64,000 nt of DNA. It comes from Isoetes taiwanensis. Its lineage: Eukaryota > Streptophyta > Lycopodiopsida > Isoetales > Isoetaceae. This document shows, one piece after another, positions 31,874 to 43,686 of this stretch; position 1 is the first letter of the stretch, and each line of letters opens with the position of its first letter. A program made the position numbers and the translations under genes. The notes beneath the pieces are model-generated. The model ran no database searches. It was not told the origin of the DNA and saw only the letters and a list, made by a program, of their open reading frames with translations. The stretch covers positions 8,578,323 through 8,642,322 of the forward strand of contig JAJEKV010000060.1 of the NCBI GenBank assembly GCA_021234155.1, read 5' to 3'.

Positions 31874-32178
31874 TAAACATATATTGGTTTTGCAGAACTA
31901 TTGCTAGTTCACACCAAATTTAACTATATGCATTTTTTATTTTTACAATGGCTTTTACAATGGCATTTTTACACCTATATTTTCAATATTACAATTTTGG
32001 ATGCTTCCACATGTTAGTTGTCATTGTCATATATGTTTTTTCAAGTTTTTTCCGGTTAGTTCGAAAACCATACTAAAATTTGCAAAGATGCTACAATTTA
32101 TTTTATGGTTATTTACTATGCTTGTTAAAGTTTATATTATTGAGTAGTAATTTCAGCTATTACATTTGAATTTTTGGG

Positions 32179-32511
32179 TTGCCCCTAGGGGGGCAAACCC
32201 TCGCTCAGGTGGGTTTTTGGCATATTCTAGGTATATGCTGTCATATCCCAGAATATTCTAGAAATCGCTTCAAACTTGCTATTGCCCTTAATCTGTCGGT
32301 CACTCCTATTATTGCACGAGGCCGATCGCTACTTTTCATACTGTGTAACCGGAAGGAAGTTTTAGGGTTTAAAGTTTTGTCGGCTTCTTCAGCAACTGAG
32401 AATGGTTTGAATGGTTGGACGGGCAAGGGAAAAGTCGCCATAGCTGTATATGCACAAACCTTTTCGAGTCTAAGGTCTGGTAAGAAATTATGGCACATGT
32501 TAAAGAAGTGA
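32179..32511 (+). CDS. Unidentified 110-codon frame
   Basis: I do not recognise it. Composition is protein-like from about residue 50 (SLLFILCNRKEVLGFKVLSA, then KGKVAIAVYAQTFSSLRSGK), basic and without membrane segments. The upstream part overlaps repeat DNA with a three-unit GAA-TTC-GAA heat-shock-like array (32251-32263). It is probably a gene fragment. Confidence 0.25.
   Translation: MPLGGQTLAQVGFWHILGICCHIPEYSRNRFKLAIALNLSVTPIIARGRSLLFILCNRKEVLGFKVLSASSATENGLNGWTGKGKVAIAVYAQTFSSLRSGKKLWHMLKK
32251..32263. promoter_or_regulatory. Three-unit heat-shock-like array
   Basis: GAATATTCTAGAA fits GAA-nn-TTC-nn-GAA exactly. Isolated; no promoter context established. Confidence 0.35.
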
Positions 32512-32519
32512 TTGTTTCC

Positions 32520-34850
32520 ACGCTGTGATGAAGCAAGCCAATGGTCCTTCTTGGTATTTAATCTAGAGCAATCCGCCGCTTGTTCAAATCCGGAGGAATG
32601 CCATGAGGCAGCCTCACTGAAGAAGTTTCAACGCTGCGTGTGGTTTTTTGAGAATATGGATGCACTATGGTTTCTGCTTGCGTATTTGCTTTTGCATATT
32701 ATATACATGTAAATAACGTGTGGGGTTGATCAAGCAGGCTGGACTGTGAAATTTCATCCAGAATGTAGCAAACACTTTGAGCCCATTCCGCCGGAAAGCT
32801 TTGGGTTTTTTTCAAGATGCATCACTATGCCAAGTTCATTTGCAGTGGTCCAAGAGGCATGCATTTTTTTCCAAGTATTTTTATGTTATGTGGAAGGGTA
32901 GCAAGGAGTCCATTCCTGGCCTAGCAGGGGAGCAGGACCTGGAACAGCCAGGAGCGCCGCGTAGGCACGACTGGCTGCTGCAGATAGCCTGCTCCCCAGC
33001 CAGGCTAGGAACTGGCGACTTGTTCTGTTGGTTTAGTATTAGACTTGTTCAATTCAAAACAATGTTACAATCCTTTGTAACAAATAAGATGATTTCTTCA
33101 CCAAATCCACTAGGCAATCTTACTAATTGTCAATTCAACCAAAGGTCTTACTAACTTAACAATAAGTTAGTTCCATGCATAAAATAACCTTATGCAATTA
33201 TCAAAGAACTTTACTGTAGTATAAGCAATGATCGGATTTCAATGGTTAAGCTAAAATAGAGTCAATGCACTGTAGCAAATGTATTGACTCAATTACTGTA
33301 GCATTGGACTAGCAAACCTCGTAACCATTCGAGATTGATCGCATTCCTCCTGCAAACTAGTTCGGATCTGTGCATGGTTTTAATCATGCTCTGTCGTGTC
33401 TATTTATTTTTCTCCATTCCATCGGTTATGCCATCAAATCTGGTCGGCTCCATGTATTTCTATTTGAACGAAGTTTTTGGCTCGAAAACGAGCCACCTAT
33501 TATAAGCAATGGATAAAATAGCATCTTCCCCTTTTTAACAATCATAAGGTTAAACCACATATAGAATTTTTTGCATGACAAAGATTCATGTGATGATTTA
33601 TCTAGCTTTCCAACATGTTTGCCTTCCACGGCGTCAAGCAAAGAACAACGATGAAGATAGAGCGTGGAGATGTGCAACGACGAGCGATGACCGGATCTAG
33701 CAGGTTGCCTCAAGAATGATGTAGCCACTTGCTATTCTTGAAAAGAATGGCAGCCACATGGCAGCTTTGCATTGGATCATAGCCAAGAATACACACCTAC
33801 TTTGCTTGACATATTGGTTGCTGTATTGGGAGCATTCAATTTTGTGGGGATGAGGTGTATATTTTTTGACCTAGCATATTCCTGGCATATTTCTAGGAAT
33901 AATTCTAGCTCTAATGATCCAAAAAAACACAACTCCCAGCTTTTTGCAAAAAAAATACGTTACCCTAGCTAGAAATATGCGGGAAATTGGAATGCCATAG
34001 CAATGGCGGCCGAAGCTTTGCAACCTGTTGTAGCTCCGCCGATGGCGATCGTTTGCTCCTGCATTTTTTCCATTTGGCTTTGGCTCCCATCCGAAGCTCT
34101 GCTATGTCGTGGATTCGGTGATGCGCCATGGCTACTGCCCTAAATCCGGCACTTCAGCAGGTAAGAGAAACTACAAAAGCAGAGCGTATAAGCATTATGT
34201 ACAGAAGTACAAGAAATGATTTGGTTGGAACATTTTTATGAAGATTTGTGGTCATGCTAAGGATTTTGGATGGCAACATTGACCAAACATATGGATATTA
34301 AGGTCTGTTTCATATGATAACAGCTTGACAATGGATCTTTACTCTTTTTCTACTGTCTTACTCATGAACAAACTGCCAAGAATAAGGTTTTAAATGTTGT
34401 TCCTCCTAATAAACTTTAGTTTTATTTTGGTATCAGTGTTAGTCATCAGGAGGGATGTTGGCATCCTAGTTGACGTGTCATGTTGATGACGTCACACTGC
34501 TGACCTAGCATATAGTTGCTGACATTGCATGCTACAAAAGTTTCTTGATTTCATTGTTTTAGTTTTCTTTTTTCATTTTCAGCAATATCTCTAGGTGACT
34601 GCAAATGCGCCCCTAGCTGGACATGATTGGTGTATATTTGGTCTCATAGACCCATGTGGTCTCTTATAGACGTTAATCTTTCTTTGAATAACTAAGCAGG
34701 TTGTTTTCTGTTACTATCTGGTCGTACTTGAAGTGATGTTTCTTTGTTTGATAACACCTTGGCTTTTTTGAAATAATACATGGTATTGCACCTGGACATA
34801 TTTCTCATCTCTAATATTCCGTATTTTGCAGAATATCATCTGAACTTAAA
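32520..34850. other. Mostly non-coding stretch
   Basis: Only short frames without recognisable motifs. Near 34471-34494 TGACGTGTCA and TGACGTCA (bZIP-type palindromes) lie 7 bases apart, just after GGTATCAG and a purine tract. This is reminiscent of retroelement debris but not enough to define an element. Confidence 0.4.
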
Positions 34851-34885
34851 GGTCAATATCTAGCTTGGGTCTGAAGGGTGTAACA

Positions 34886-34941
34886 TGGACGCATTTGAGT
34901 GGGCCACTGCTCGGGAACTTTTTTCAAATGCTGAACATGGT
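34886..34941 (+). pseudogene. Possible small first exon
   Basis: ATG at 34886 encodes MDAFEWATARELFSNAEHG and is followed by a good donor (GTAAGA at 34940). Function unknown. It may belong to the debris that continues into the PPR fragment, but no link is shown. Confidence 0.25.
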
Positions 34942-35295
34942 AAGATAAAGTTGTTTGCTTAAAATTTCGATTGTATTTTCTCAGAAGAAACAATGCATAT
35001 ATACTAGGTTTTAAGTATATTCGATAATGTAGCATATTGCTATTTTACCTAAGATGGTTATATAATCAACAAATAGATTCTGCAGTGCAAGCCACAGCGT
35101 CGAAAGAAGCTCAGAGACCTTGCCATCTGAAAATTGATACCATACTCAGTCAAAGATGGTGTGCAATCACAAGCGGAGGATATTACACCAACTATTACAT
35201 TGAAACTTAATAGGCATGCACCAAGGGCAAAGTCAGAAGGCCAGTCAGCTAAAAGGTCGAGGAGGTCTATTTCTGGGAAATAACAAAGGAGAAAA

Positions 35296-35640
35296 CGTGC
35301 GACTGTGATTCCCAGGAAGCTCGATACTTTTGGCAACAAATGCATCTGGCTGGTGAGATGCCAGACAAAATCACTTTTGTTATTGCACTTGAGATATGCA
35401 TCGCTCAATCAGAAGGAAAAAGGATGCATGCTGAAACTATAACCCTAGGTTATCGTTTGGATCTAATTGTTGCAACTTCTATCATTGAGTTTGTATGCAA
35501 GATTTAGAGACTTCAAAAGTGCACGTGCATTTTTAGATGAAATATATGGAAAAGAGATAGTGGCATGGAATACCATTCTTTCAGCATGTGCCCAGCATGG
35601 GCATAGGCATGAAGCATTTCATCTTCTGCAGCAGATGTTT
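35296..35640 (+). pseudogene. PPR protein fragment, copy A
   Basis: The first frame gives QEARYFWQQMHLAGEMPDKI, then EGKRMHAETITLGYRLDLIV, two PPR-like motifs. A shift near 35480 leads to LYARFRDFKSARAFLDEI and EIVAWNTILSACAQHGHRHE, a further motif. This is PLS-type PPR spacing. The part from 35384 on is duplicated at 42409-42665; the first 88 bases exist only here, so this is the original side of the duplication. One frameshift, no start and no C-terminal domain. Confidence 0.75.
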
Positions 35641-35854
35641 TTAATTTACTGGAGCAGCTCTCAAACTTGTGCTGATCCAGTTAACCCCTTCCTGCCAAGA
35701 AACAAAATTCAGGATCGCGTGTTCATACGAAGGGTGCTCCTTTATCCTTCAGGTTTACCATGCCGTGTGGCCTAGAAATGGGAAACCATCCTGAATGCCT
35801 CAACCAATACCTATCACTATCTACAAAGTTTTTCTCTTCAACATTCAATCTTTA

Positions 35855-37308
35855 CTAGTAATGGTGCCCAGCGTTGCTGGGCATAAGTTGGGAATTTGTG
35901 TGGACGAAAACCTATTCAGCTCAGATTCTTTTTCAAAATCTAATATAATAGAAACTATTTGACACCCTTCCTCTTCCCTTTGCCTTTTGCTCTATCCAGC
36001 ATATCCCTTTTTCCTCATTTCCTTATACACTTTTCTTTTTCCTTTTGCCTTTTTTCTCTTTTCCATACACGTCTTCCTTTCTGACAGACTTTTTCCCTTC
36101 TCTTTTTATCCTTTCCCTGTCCTTCCCATTTATCCTTTTCCTTTCCCTTTTCCCATGTCCTTTTCCCCACCTTTTCATGTATCCTTTTTCTTCCTTTTCC
36201 CGTCTTCTTCCGCTTTATCCCTTACCTTTTTCCGCTTCTCTTTTTCCTCCCTCTCCTCTTTTTCTCTTGCCCATTTTCCCTTCCCTTCCCCTCTTTTCGC
36301 CTTCCTTTTCCTTTTCCTTTCCCTTCCCTTTTCATTCTTTTGCCACCCTTTCGTTTTTCCCGTTCCCTTTTTTCCTTTTTCTTTTCCCCTTATTTTTTGT
36401 TTTCTCTTTCCATATGCCTCTTTCCATTCCTTTTTCTCTACCTTTTTTATGTGCCCCTTTTCCTCCTTTCTCCACCCTCTCCATCTCTTTTTGTTGCTTC
36501 CTTTTTCTCTTTCTTCACCATTTTCGTCTTCCCTTTTTTTCTCCTGCCCTTATCCCCTTCCCTTTCCTCAATTCCCACTTCCCTTTTTCTAATGCCTTTT
36601 TTCCAAGTTCTATTTCCTTCTTTGCCCCTCCCTTTTCCTTTCACTTTCCCTTTTTCCCTTCCCCTCTTCCCATCATTTTCTTATTCCCCCTTTTCCCTGC
36701 CTTTTTCCTCATTTTCCCAACCTTTCACTCTTTTCCTTTTCTTGGTGCCCCTTTGCCCTTCCCTTTCTCTCTCTCTTTTCCTTTCCCATGCCATTTTCAC
36801 TTCCCTTTTCTTCTTTCCTCATCCTTTCCCTTTTTCTCCTTTTTCCCATGCTCTTTTTTCCTTTCCTTTTCCCATGCTCGTTTAATTCCTTTTCCCATTC
36901 ACCCTTTTCCCCACTTTTTTCCTTTTTCCTATGCCATTTTCCCTTCCTTTTTCCCTTTACCTCTTTCCCTTTTCCTCGTGCCCTTTTCTCAGGTTCCCTT
37001 CCCCCCTCCCTTTTGATTTTTTCGATCCCTTTTTCGATGCATTTTTCTCTTCCCTTATCCCCACCCTTTTACCTTTCTCCTTTTCACTTTTCCCCGTGCC
37101 CCTTTGCCTCCTCACGTTCTCTCTTTCCTCCTCCCTTTTCCTCCCTTTTCTTTTACCCTTTCCCTATAAGAGATCAAAACATGACCAATCACAGTGGTAG
37201 GAAGTTGTGCAAGAAATTTCGGCCTTTGGATGCACCTAGATGACCTCAGCCATTCAAATTAGGGCTTGATCCAATCCAAGAATTACGGTATAACATTATA
37301 ATATAAGA
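35855..37308 (-). mobile_element. Non-autonomous Helitron (copy 2) with known empty site
   Basis: The minus strand begins TCTTATATTATAATGTT and ends with a perfect 8-bp stem hairpin (TGCCCAGC-AAC-GCTGGGCA) then CCATTACTAG. The flanks join as ...CAATCTTTA|TTGTATCAACC... on the plus strand. Exactly this unbroken sequence is present in copy B at 42871-42890, with no target duplication and insertion between A and T. The interior is pyrimidine-rich like the copy at 21874-23911 but otherwise diverged. No Rep/helicase. Confidence 0.95.
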
Positions 37309-37437
37309 TTGTATCAACCGTGGCCCCAAAGTAAAAGCTCGGCTTCACCAAAGCACTTATAGATCAACTAATAGCCCCAAACTTTCTCAGTTATGAAGGA
37401 CTTATATATTCCATTAATGGTATTCTATTTATCACAG

Positions 37438-38116
37438 ATGGGTACAGCAGATGCCATTCTGGACCTTGTTCGCAGTGGAACAACACTTCGCAAAAATAAT
37501 CTTAAGGAAATAGAAGATGGCAAATTTATGTCTAGTTAGGTAAACTTTTACTTCCAGAAAATATGTTGTAATCTCTTTTTAAACCAAAGGCCAGCATCTT
37601 AATATTTCAGGGCATTGTAACTGCTAGTAGGAGAGCACTATTGGAGCACCCAGGAGACTTGGAGGCTGTCCATGAAATGCTTGAACATCTGGATGCATAT
37701 CTTAGAGCTAGGGATCAATTTTGGTAGAGAGTTTGATCACTTTATTATACTATCAATGAGAATATTGGCTAATTTTATTTCCAAAATCAGTGACTTTCTA
37801 TTTTAGTGTTCTCATCATTTGGTTCTGGATGCCATGTAGGTGACAGCTAACATGCGGGGTGACTCTGCTGAAGATGTTGCTTCGTGAGTGTTGAAGACTT
37901 CACAAGTTTCCGGTTTACAAGTAAAACTTATTGGCTATAAAGGGGCACAATCATGGAGGGTCAAAGATGTTCTAACAACCTTGAAGTTACATCATGCAGG
38001 GACTGACTGTGAGTCCAGTGTATAGTCAAGAGGATAGTCCTAAAGTCAATTATTCTGCAGTATCAGTCTGTATAGCTCTAATCCTTCCGCCAGAGCATCT
38101 AGAGTCTCAAGATTAG
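37438..38116 (+). pseudogene. HISN1: ATP phosphoribosyltransferase pseudogene, copy A
   Basis: Four exon remnants with splice signals: 37438-37539, 37611-about 37724, 37840-37920 and 38000-38116. They encode [25 protein letters not shown], then TASRRALLEHPGDLEAVHEM..LDAYLRARDQF, then VTANMRGDSAEDVAS and LKTSQVSGLQ, then LTVSPVYSQEDSPKVNYSAV. This is the C-terminal half of plant HISN1, the plastid enzyme of the first step of histidine synthesis. In-frame stops occur at the end of exon 1 (TAG 37537-37539) and within exon 3 (TGA 37885-37887, where relatives have Arg). The N-terminal catalytic half is absent. Clearly a pseudogene. Confidence 0.85.
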
Positions 38117-38249
38117 GCTTAAGGATGAGTTCTTTTTTTATCAATCTGATCCCACTGCTTAGATCTGCTTTCCGACTTCTAAATTCAGCAGCTCACTTTT
38201 TGATGCATTCCTTTATTTAATCCCGCATAGCTTTAAGTTTATTTTGCCA

Positions 38250-38690
38250 TCTTATCATGCTGGGACGTTCCAGCTGCGCTAGAAAGTGTGCTAAAAAGAA
38301 ACTCTGAACGCAGTGTAGAATCCACTTTTGGAGAAGTAGGATACATTGAATTTGAATGGGGTGCTTGCACCTTTGGTAGCTTGTTAGCATGGTCCCATGA
38401 ACAAGTATTGGAGATTCGACTGGATAAACCCCACATCAGCTTCCACATAACATTGGTCCAGAAAGGGAGCATTGGGATTTGCAACATAAAATCTGTCTAA
38501 GAGGCAGCAGACTTGCAACGTAAAATCTGTTTAAGAGGCAGCAGACTCGCTTGGACCCCTTTTGCATGTTTGACCATAAGTACAGATGATTTGTAGGAGG
38601 CACCAGCACAATCAGCTCCCGTAATCTCTCTTCTTGCACAGAAAGCCATTCTGGTGATCTTGAACTTTGATTTTTTTTAGAGGATGAGGT
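38250..38690 (-). pseudogene. LINE endonuclease remnant, copy A
   Basis: The minus strand carries NHLYLWSNMQKGSKRVCC, then LNRFYVA and, in a shifted frame, FYVANPNAPFLDQCYVEADV. This aligns with the YTWSNKQ..ALDRFYVSTSSCSFWDNCYV part of the endonuclease at 7275-8031. A short internal duplication (about 38475-38540) repeats the LDRFYVA region. Fragment of a related LINE. Confidence 0.6.
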
Positions 38691-38868
38691 GCAAGCTATT
38701 GAGATGGGACGTTGAAGCTTGATCAGGTATATGTTGACTGAGTTTCTTCCACATTTTTTTACTTCTTGTTCATACTAAGGTTCGGCTTCTAGCATTCAGT
38801 CTAGCAATGATGTAAAAAAATGTGTACAAAGACTATAGGATGCTCTGCCGGCCGAAATAGGGCAAATT

Positions 38869-39449
38869 TCAATGAGGAAAACCTGTAGCACTTATCCTCA
38901 GCACAAAATGATACAAAGGACGTAGAGGATTTTCTGTTTTTTTTTTCATAGAGCACGTTGCTTGCATTAATCTAGCTGAAAAAGAAGGGGGTTTGTTGTT
39001 GCCAGTTGTTAATCTCGGATTTGGATTGTAATCTGCCCCTTTTGTGAGTTTTTTGTTTGCAACATCATCAACACAGTTCTCCTCTGCTAATAGCATATGA
39101 TGCTTTCTTGGCTTAGGCTTTACGGTTTTGCACTATATGTGTGTGGGAGAGTAGTAAGCTTTTCGTTGGCAAATAAGGTCCTCTCGGGTTCTATTTGTGT
39201 AAGTGCACCATTTGCTTTCCAGATTAATATTTTTATTCCAGGTTCTCACTCTGGCCAAGTAGAGTAATTGCTTCCAAATGGATCTTGACCGCGTAGATTT
39301 TTTACGGAATGCCGATTTGCAGAGCTTCTTGTAGTTGCACAACTTTTTCTAGCATATGTTCCTCTTTGGTCAATGGGGTTTTGCTGCAATGGCCTTTGCC
39401 TTTGCTTGCATGCTCTATTGTATCTGGAGCTAGCCTGATGTCCAGCCAC
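38869..39449 (-). other. Unidentified frames, copy A (possibly LINE debris)
   Basis: Three overlapping minus-strand frames (39449-39246, 39342-39133, 39096-38869) contain QQNPIDQRGTYARK, WNKNINLESKWCTYTNRT and ADYNPNPRLTTGNNKPPSFS. They lie upstream of the LINE endonuclease remnant on the same strand, so they may be ORF1/linker debris, but no domain is recognisable. Repeated in copy B at 44443-44977, where one frame is longer. Confidence 0.3.
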
Positions 39450-40587
39450 CTAGATCATGAGCATTTAAAGCTGTAAACATGTAAAACGGTTTTGTGGGTT
39501 CAAACCCCATAGTTTTCCCGATTGGGCAATTCAATTCTGCACCCTAGCTTGGCTTTTACGAAGATTTAAGTATTGGGTTTGCTTTCTTTTCTTCTTGGGC
39601 AAGAGTATGATAATTGAGATTCTAGTTTTTAGGCATCGCATGAAAATACCAGTGATACCAAGACGGTTTTTATTGATATTGATTTGATATTGTTTAGGCA
39701 TACGTACACAGTTTCAAAATCGTATTGATTAATGTAATGATTAACTATTTGAGATCATAGAAAAAAACTTGTATTAACAAATTTAAGTATTAATAGATTT
39801 TAACCATGTCAGTTTGCCACGTTATATGTTGTCCATTAATTGCAACAAAATAACTGAATAATTTACGGATTCATACTTAGGAAGAGAGATACGATCAAAT
39901 ACCATTCTATTAAACTTGAAATACTAAGCATTAGTTCGTAATAGACATTTTAAGTTATTAGAAAAACTAAGTAAAATAATTATGTTTTAGCACCATGGAG
40001 AAAAATAGGTTAAAAAAAGTCATATTAGCATATTTAAACCAAGATCGTTTACCACTTTAAACCAAGATCGTTTACCACGTTGTGTATTGGTGATTAATTC
40101 TAGAATGGGACTCGCATGAAACCAACAAACCGCCCGATAGATAGGCTTCTCATTCTCATTCATCTCGGCCAGATTTTCTACAATGGTGGATAGTGGGTAG
40201 CCGCACACATCACGAACTACCCACGAAAAATAAAGGGAAAATCCAATTATATCATTTGGATCCCAAAAATACAATGCTAACAGATGTTCGGCTGGTGTAC
40301 CTGCCGAAAGCTTATCACCGGGATTAAAAAACCCCGCCCTTTCGGGTTTTCGAGAAAAAACCCTAGTGATAAACCTTCGGCAAGGGGCTTAGACAAACGC
40401 AAGGCAGAGAAATCGCTCCCAAAACCCACGAATGGAGAAGTCGAAACAGATGCCGCTCGCCAACCTGTACCTGCACATCACCAACACCAAAACAACAAAA
40501 CAAAACAAACCTCCCAGTGGAGGAGGGTTGATTATCTTGGCGTGCCGCGCGAAAATATAATAAACAAAGAAGGGGAGGTGGGTTCAA

Positions 40588-41128
40588 AGAGAAATAGGTA
40601 ATGCTGGCGAGAGAAGAGGAAGCGCCGATGGCGTTGATGCGTAAACGCCTAAAATAGCGAACTCCCAACGAACGGGCATGCACCGCACCGCATGCATGCA
40701 TGATGCATGCATGCTCGTCCCATTCTAGAATGGCGATCCGATGTCTCAGGATTGATGGGATTCTAGAATGGGACTGCGCGATGAAACCAACAAACCGCCA
40801 AATACCAAAGGACTTCCTTACAAACTAGGAGCGAGGGCGAAGGTCACGGGATTTGAAGGCTAAAGGCTGGAAAAAGGACGACCCTAAAAAGAAACGCCAA
40901 ATTACCAAACCAAGCAGGAAGAAGCCCCTCCCCTGCCTGGAAACAATTCAAAGAGAAATAGGTACTGCTGAGAGAGAAGAGGAAGCGCCGATGAGACGTT
41001 GATGCAGAAACGCGCCTAAAATAGCAAACTCCCAACCAGAACGGGCATGCGCCGCCCGCATGCATGCATGACATGCATGCTCGTCCCATTCTAGAATGGC
41101 GATCCGATGTCTCGGATCGATGGGATCA
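40588..41128. repeat. Direct repeats with CATGCATG and TTCTAGAA palindromes, copy A
   Basis: Two copies of a roughly 180-bp unit (about 40588-40762 and 40946-41128) each contain a CATGCATG-rich palindrome and CATTCTAGAATG. CATGCATG is the RY core bound by plant B3 factors. Copy B has the same pair at 46134-46313 and 46494-46673. Confidence 0.75.
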
Positions 41129-41451
41129 TTGTAAATTATCATGATAATTACGTGGCTCAAAATTACCACATGTCAATATACTAAAGAGGATAAATGTGCC
41201 CAAATACCAGTCTACTAAACTTGACATGCAGAACAATAATACATATCATATAGTTTAAGTTGTTACAAAAACCAATTAAAATTGCCATGTTTCAATACCA
41301 TGTCACAAAATAATGTCGGTTTATCATTCTAGAAAAATATGTTGATGAACCATATTAGATAACCAGACATGGTTTGTAAACTTTTGAACCCACTAACATG
41401 TACTAATTAATGGATTTGGTTTCCACCACCAAACCATAACAAAAAATCATA

Positions 41452-41816
41452 TTGATTCAATTTTGGGGCCTTGTGTTTGTTCTCTGTCACTTGCCTGCTC
41501 TAAGTCAGCAACAGCGGGAATTACTAGCAGGGTTGCGTTCTTACCACCAGGGGATGCAGGAAGCACTGGCAAACCTCATCCTGTTTATTTTTGGGATGAC
41601 TGCAGAAAGCTTAGATGCTTTAGTGCACGTAAAACAATAATTTTGGATGCACCGGTTCTCGAGCCGTCATACCAAAGATTTCTGCTTTGCTTAGGAAATG
41701 CATGTAAATTTAGTTTTCGGGTACAGAGCTTTCAATGGAAAGCCAAATTTTGTAAAGTCAAATTTTGTAAGATCCTTTTTTTAATATATTATACTTTCCA
41801 ACAGAGCTGTGCTTGA
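41452..41816 (+). other. Unidentified overlapping frames, copy A
   Basis: Two frames (41452-41640 and 41463-41816) are kept in copy B at 47020-47238 and 46998-47360. One reads QQQRELLAGLRSYHQGMQEA, then LILFIFGMTAESLDALV. No family recognised, and their conservation between recent copies is not evidence of selection. Confidence 0.2.
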
Positions 41817-42069
41817 ATCTGACAAAAATTTGTCTTTGTACTTCTTAGGATCAGTTAGTTATCTATCATTCTCAAATATTTTTAGACTGTACACACATCC
41901 AGTAAAGGAATACTCAATTCTGTCATGTTCTAATATTCCAAACATTAAATATTGCATTTCAGACTAGAGTCAACTACACACAATTCACATGCTGCATACA
42001 GTACACCACAAACACTGTACAACACAATAACCACCACATGCACCACCACACTAAGTACCATAACTAAGA

Positions 42070-42413
42070 AATTACATGAATAACAGAAATAAACTAACCT
42101 GTGATTCATCCAGATAGTGGGCAGCATGTTCTTCTCTTACATTTCTCTCCAATCTTTTAGTTCTAACATCCTTTGTGTTAGGAGACACTCTGGTGTTCTC
42201 AATCCAAAAATTTTGAATCTTTTCTATATGTTCATCTGAAATTGCATCGAATCTTTTAGCCCTCTTGTAAGAAACCCATTTCCCACCATTGTAATCGATC
42301 TCTTCCCTCTTTTTCTTTGCCTTTTGCAGGTTTCTTGGGTGAACACCTAATACCTTTCCAAGATCTCGCTGGCTGATTTTGTCACTTGTTTCAGAATCTG
42401 CACGACGTTGCAC
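42070..42413 (-). pseudogene. Transposase-like gene, truncated duplicate
   Basis: Minus-strand frame of 113 codons: QRDLGKVLGVHPRNLQKAKK, then YNGGKWVSYKRAKRFD, HIEKIQNFWIENTRVSP, VRTKRLERNVREEH and YLDESQ, then a GTTAGT donor-like site. It is the same exon segment as at 47640-47950, cut at its 5' side by the duplication junction (42408). The start of the frame is formed by junction DNA. Confidence 0.65.
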
Positions 42414-42665
42414 TTGAGATATGCATCGCTCAATCAGAAGGAAAAAGGATGCATGCTGAAACTATAACCCTAGGTTATCGTTTGGATCTAATTGTTGCAA
42501 CTTCTATCATTGAGTTTGTATGCAAGATTTAGAGACTTCAAAAGTGCACGTGCATTTTTAGATGAAATATATGGAAAAGAGATAGTGGCATGGAATACCA
42601 TTCTTTCAGCATGTGCCCAGCATGGGCATAGGCATGAAGCATTTCATCTTCTGCAGCAGATGTTT
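42409..42665 (+). pseudogene. PPR protein fragment, copy B
   Basis: Same sequence and same frameshift as copy A. Its first codons are cut by the duplication junction. Confidence 0.75.
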
Positions 42666-43008
42666 TTAATTTACTGGAGCAGCTCTCAAACTTGTGCTGA
42701 TCCAGTTAACCCCTTCCTGCCAAGAAACAAAATTCAGGATCGCGTGTTCATACGAAGGGTGCTCCTTTATCCTTCAGGTTTACCATGCCGTGTGGCCTAG
42801 AAATGGGAAACCATCCTGAATGCCTCAACCAATACCTATCACTATCTACAAAGTTTTTCTCTTCAACATTCAATCTTTATTGTATCAACCGTGGCCCCAA
42901 AGTAAAAGCTCGGCTTCACCAAAGCACTTATAGATCAACTAATAGCCCCAAACTTTCTCAGTTATGAAGGACTTATATATTCCATTAATGGTATTCTATT
43001 TATCACAG

Positions 43009-43686
43009 ATGGGTACAGCAGATGCCATTCTGGACCTTGTTCGCAGTGGAACAACACTTCGCAAAAATAATCTTAAGGAAATAGAAGATGGCAAATTTAT
43101 GTCTAGTTAGGTAAACTTTTACTTCCAGAAAATATGTTGTAATCTCTTTTTAAACCAAAGGCCAGCATCTTAATATTTCAGGGCATTGTAACTGCTAGTA
43201 GGAGAGCACTATTGGAGCACCCAGGAGACTTGGAGGCTGTCCATGAAATGCTTGAACATCTGGATGCATATCTTAGAGCTAGGGATCAATTTTGGTAGAG
43301 AGTTTGATCACTTTATTATACTATCAATGAGAATATTGGCTAATTTTATTTCCAAAATCAGTGACTTTCTATTTTAGTGTTCTCATCGCTGGTTCTGGAT
43401 GCCATGTAGGTGACAGCTAACATGCGGGGTGACTCTGCTGAAGATGTTGCTTCGTGAGTGTTGAAGACTTCACAAGTTTCCGGTTTACAAGTAAAACTTA
43501 TTGGCTATAAAGGGGCACAATCATGGAGGGTCAAAGATGTTCTAACAACCTTGAAGTTACATCATGCAGGGACTGACTGTGAGTCCAGTGTATAGTCAAG
43601 AGGATAGTCCTAAAGTCAATTATTCTGCAGTATCAGTCTGTATAGCTCTAATCCTTCCGCCAGAGCATCTAGAGTCTCAAGATTAG
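43009..43686 (+). pseudogene. HISN1: ATP phosphoribosyltransferase pseudogene, copy B
   Basis: Exon remnants 43009-43110, 43182-about 43295, 43410-43490 and 43570-43686, with the same stops as copy A (TGA at 43455-43457). The gene was therefore already dead before the segment was duplicated. Confidence 0.85.

Larger units (their letters stand above)
35384..42408. repeat. Tandem duplication, copy A (7025 bp)
   Basis: Direct duplicate of 42409-47953. Starts TGCACTTGAGATATGCATCG and ends CAGAATCTGCACGACGT, and the next base begins copy B. Differs from copy B by the 1454-bp Helitron plus many 1-5-base differences, mostly at CG-containing sites. Content in order: PPR fragment, Helitron, ATP phosphoribosyltransferase pseudogene, LINE endonuclease debris, unknown frames, RY-motif repeats, end of a transposase-like gene. 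Confidence 0.93.

Noticed and set aside
34425-34580. Possible miniature LTR element (GGTATCAG, purine tract, TGTTGG start)
   Set aside because: No matching second LTR upstream and no TSD; the words are too short.
35987-37243. 323-codon and other frames in the second Helitron
   Set aside because: Same composition artefact as in the first Helitron.
39470-39545. B-box-like GGGTTCAAACCCC, possible tRNA (also in copy B at about 45065)
   Set aside because: No A-box at proper spacing and no cloverleaf.
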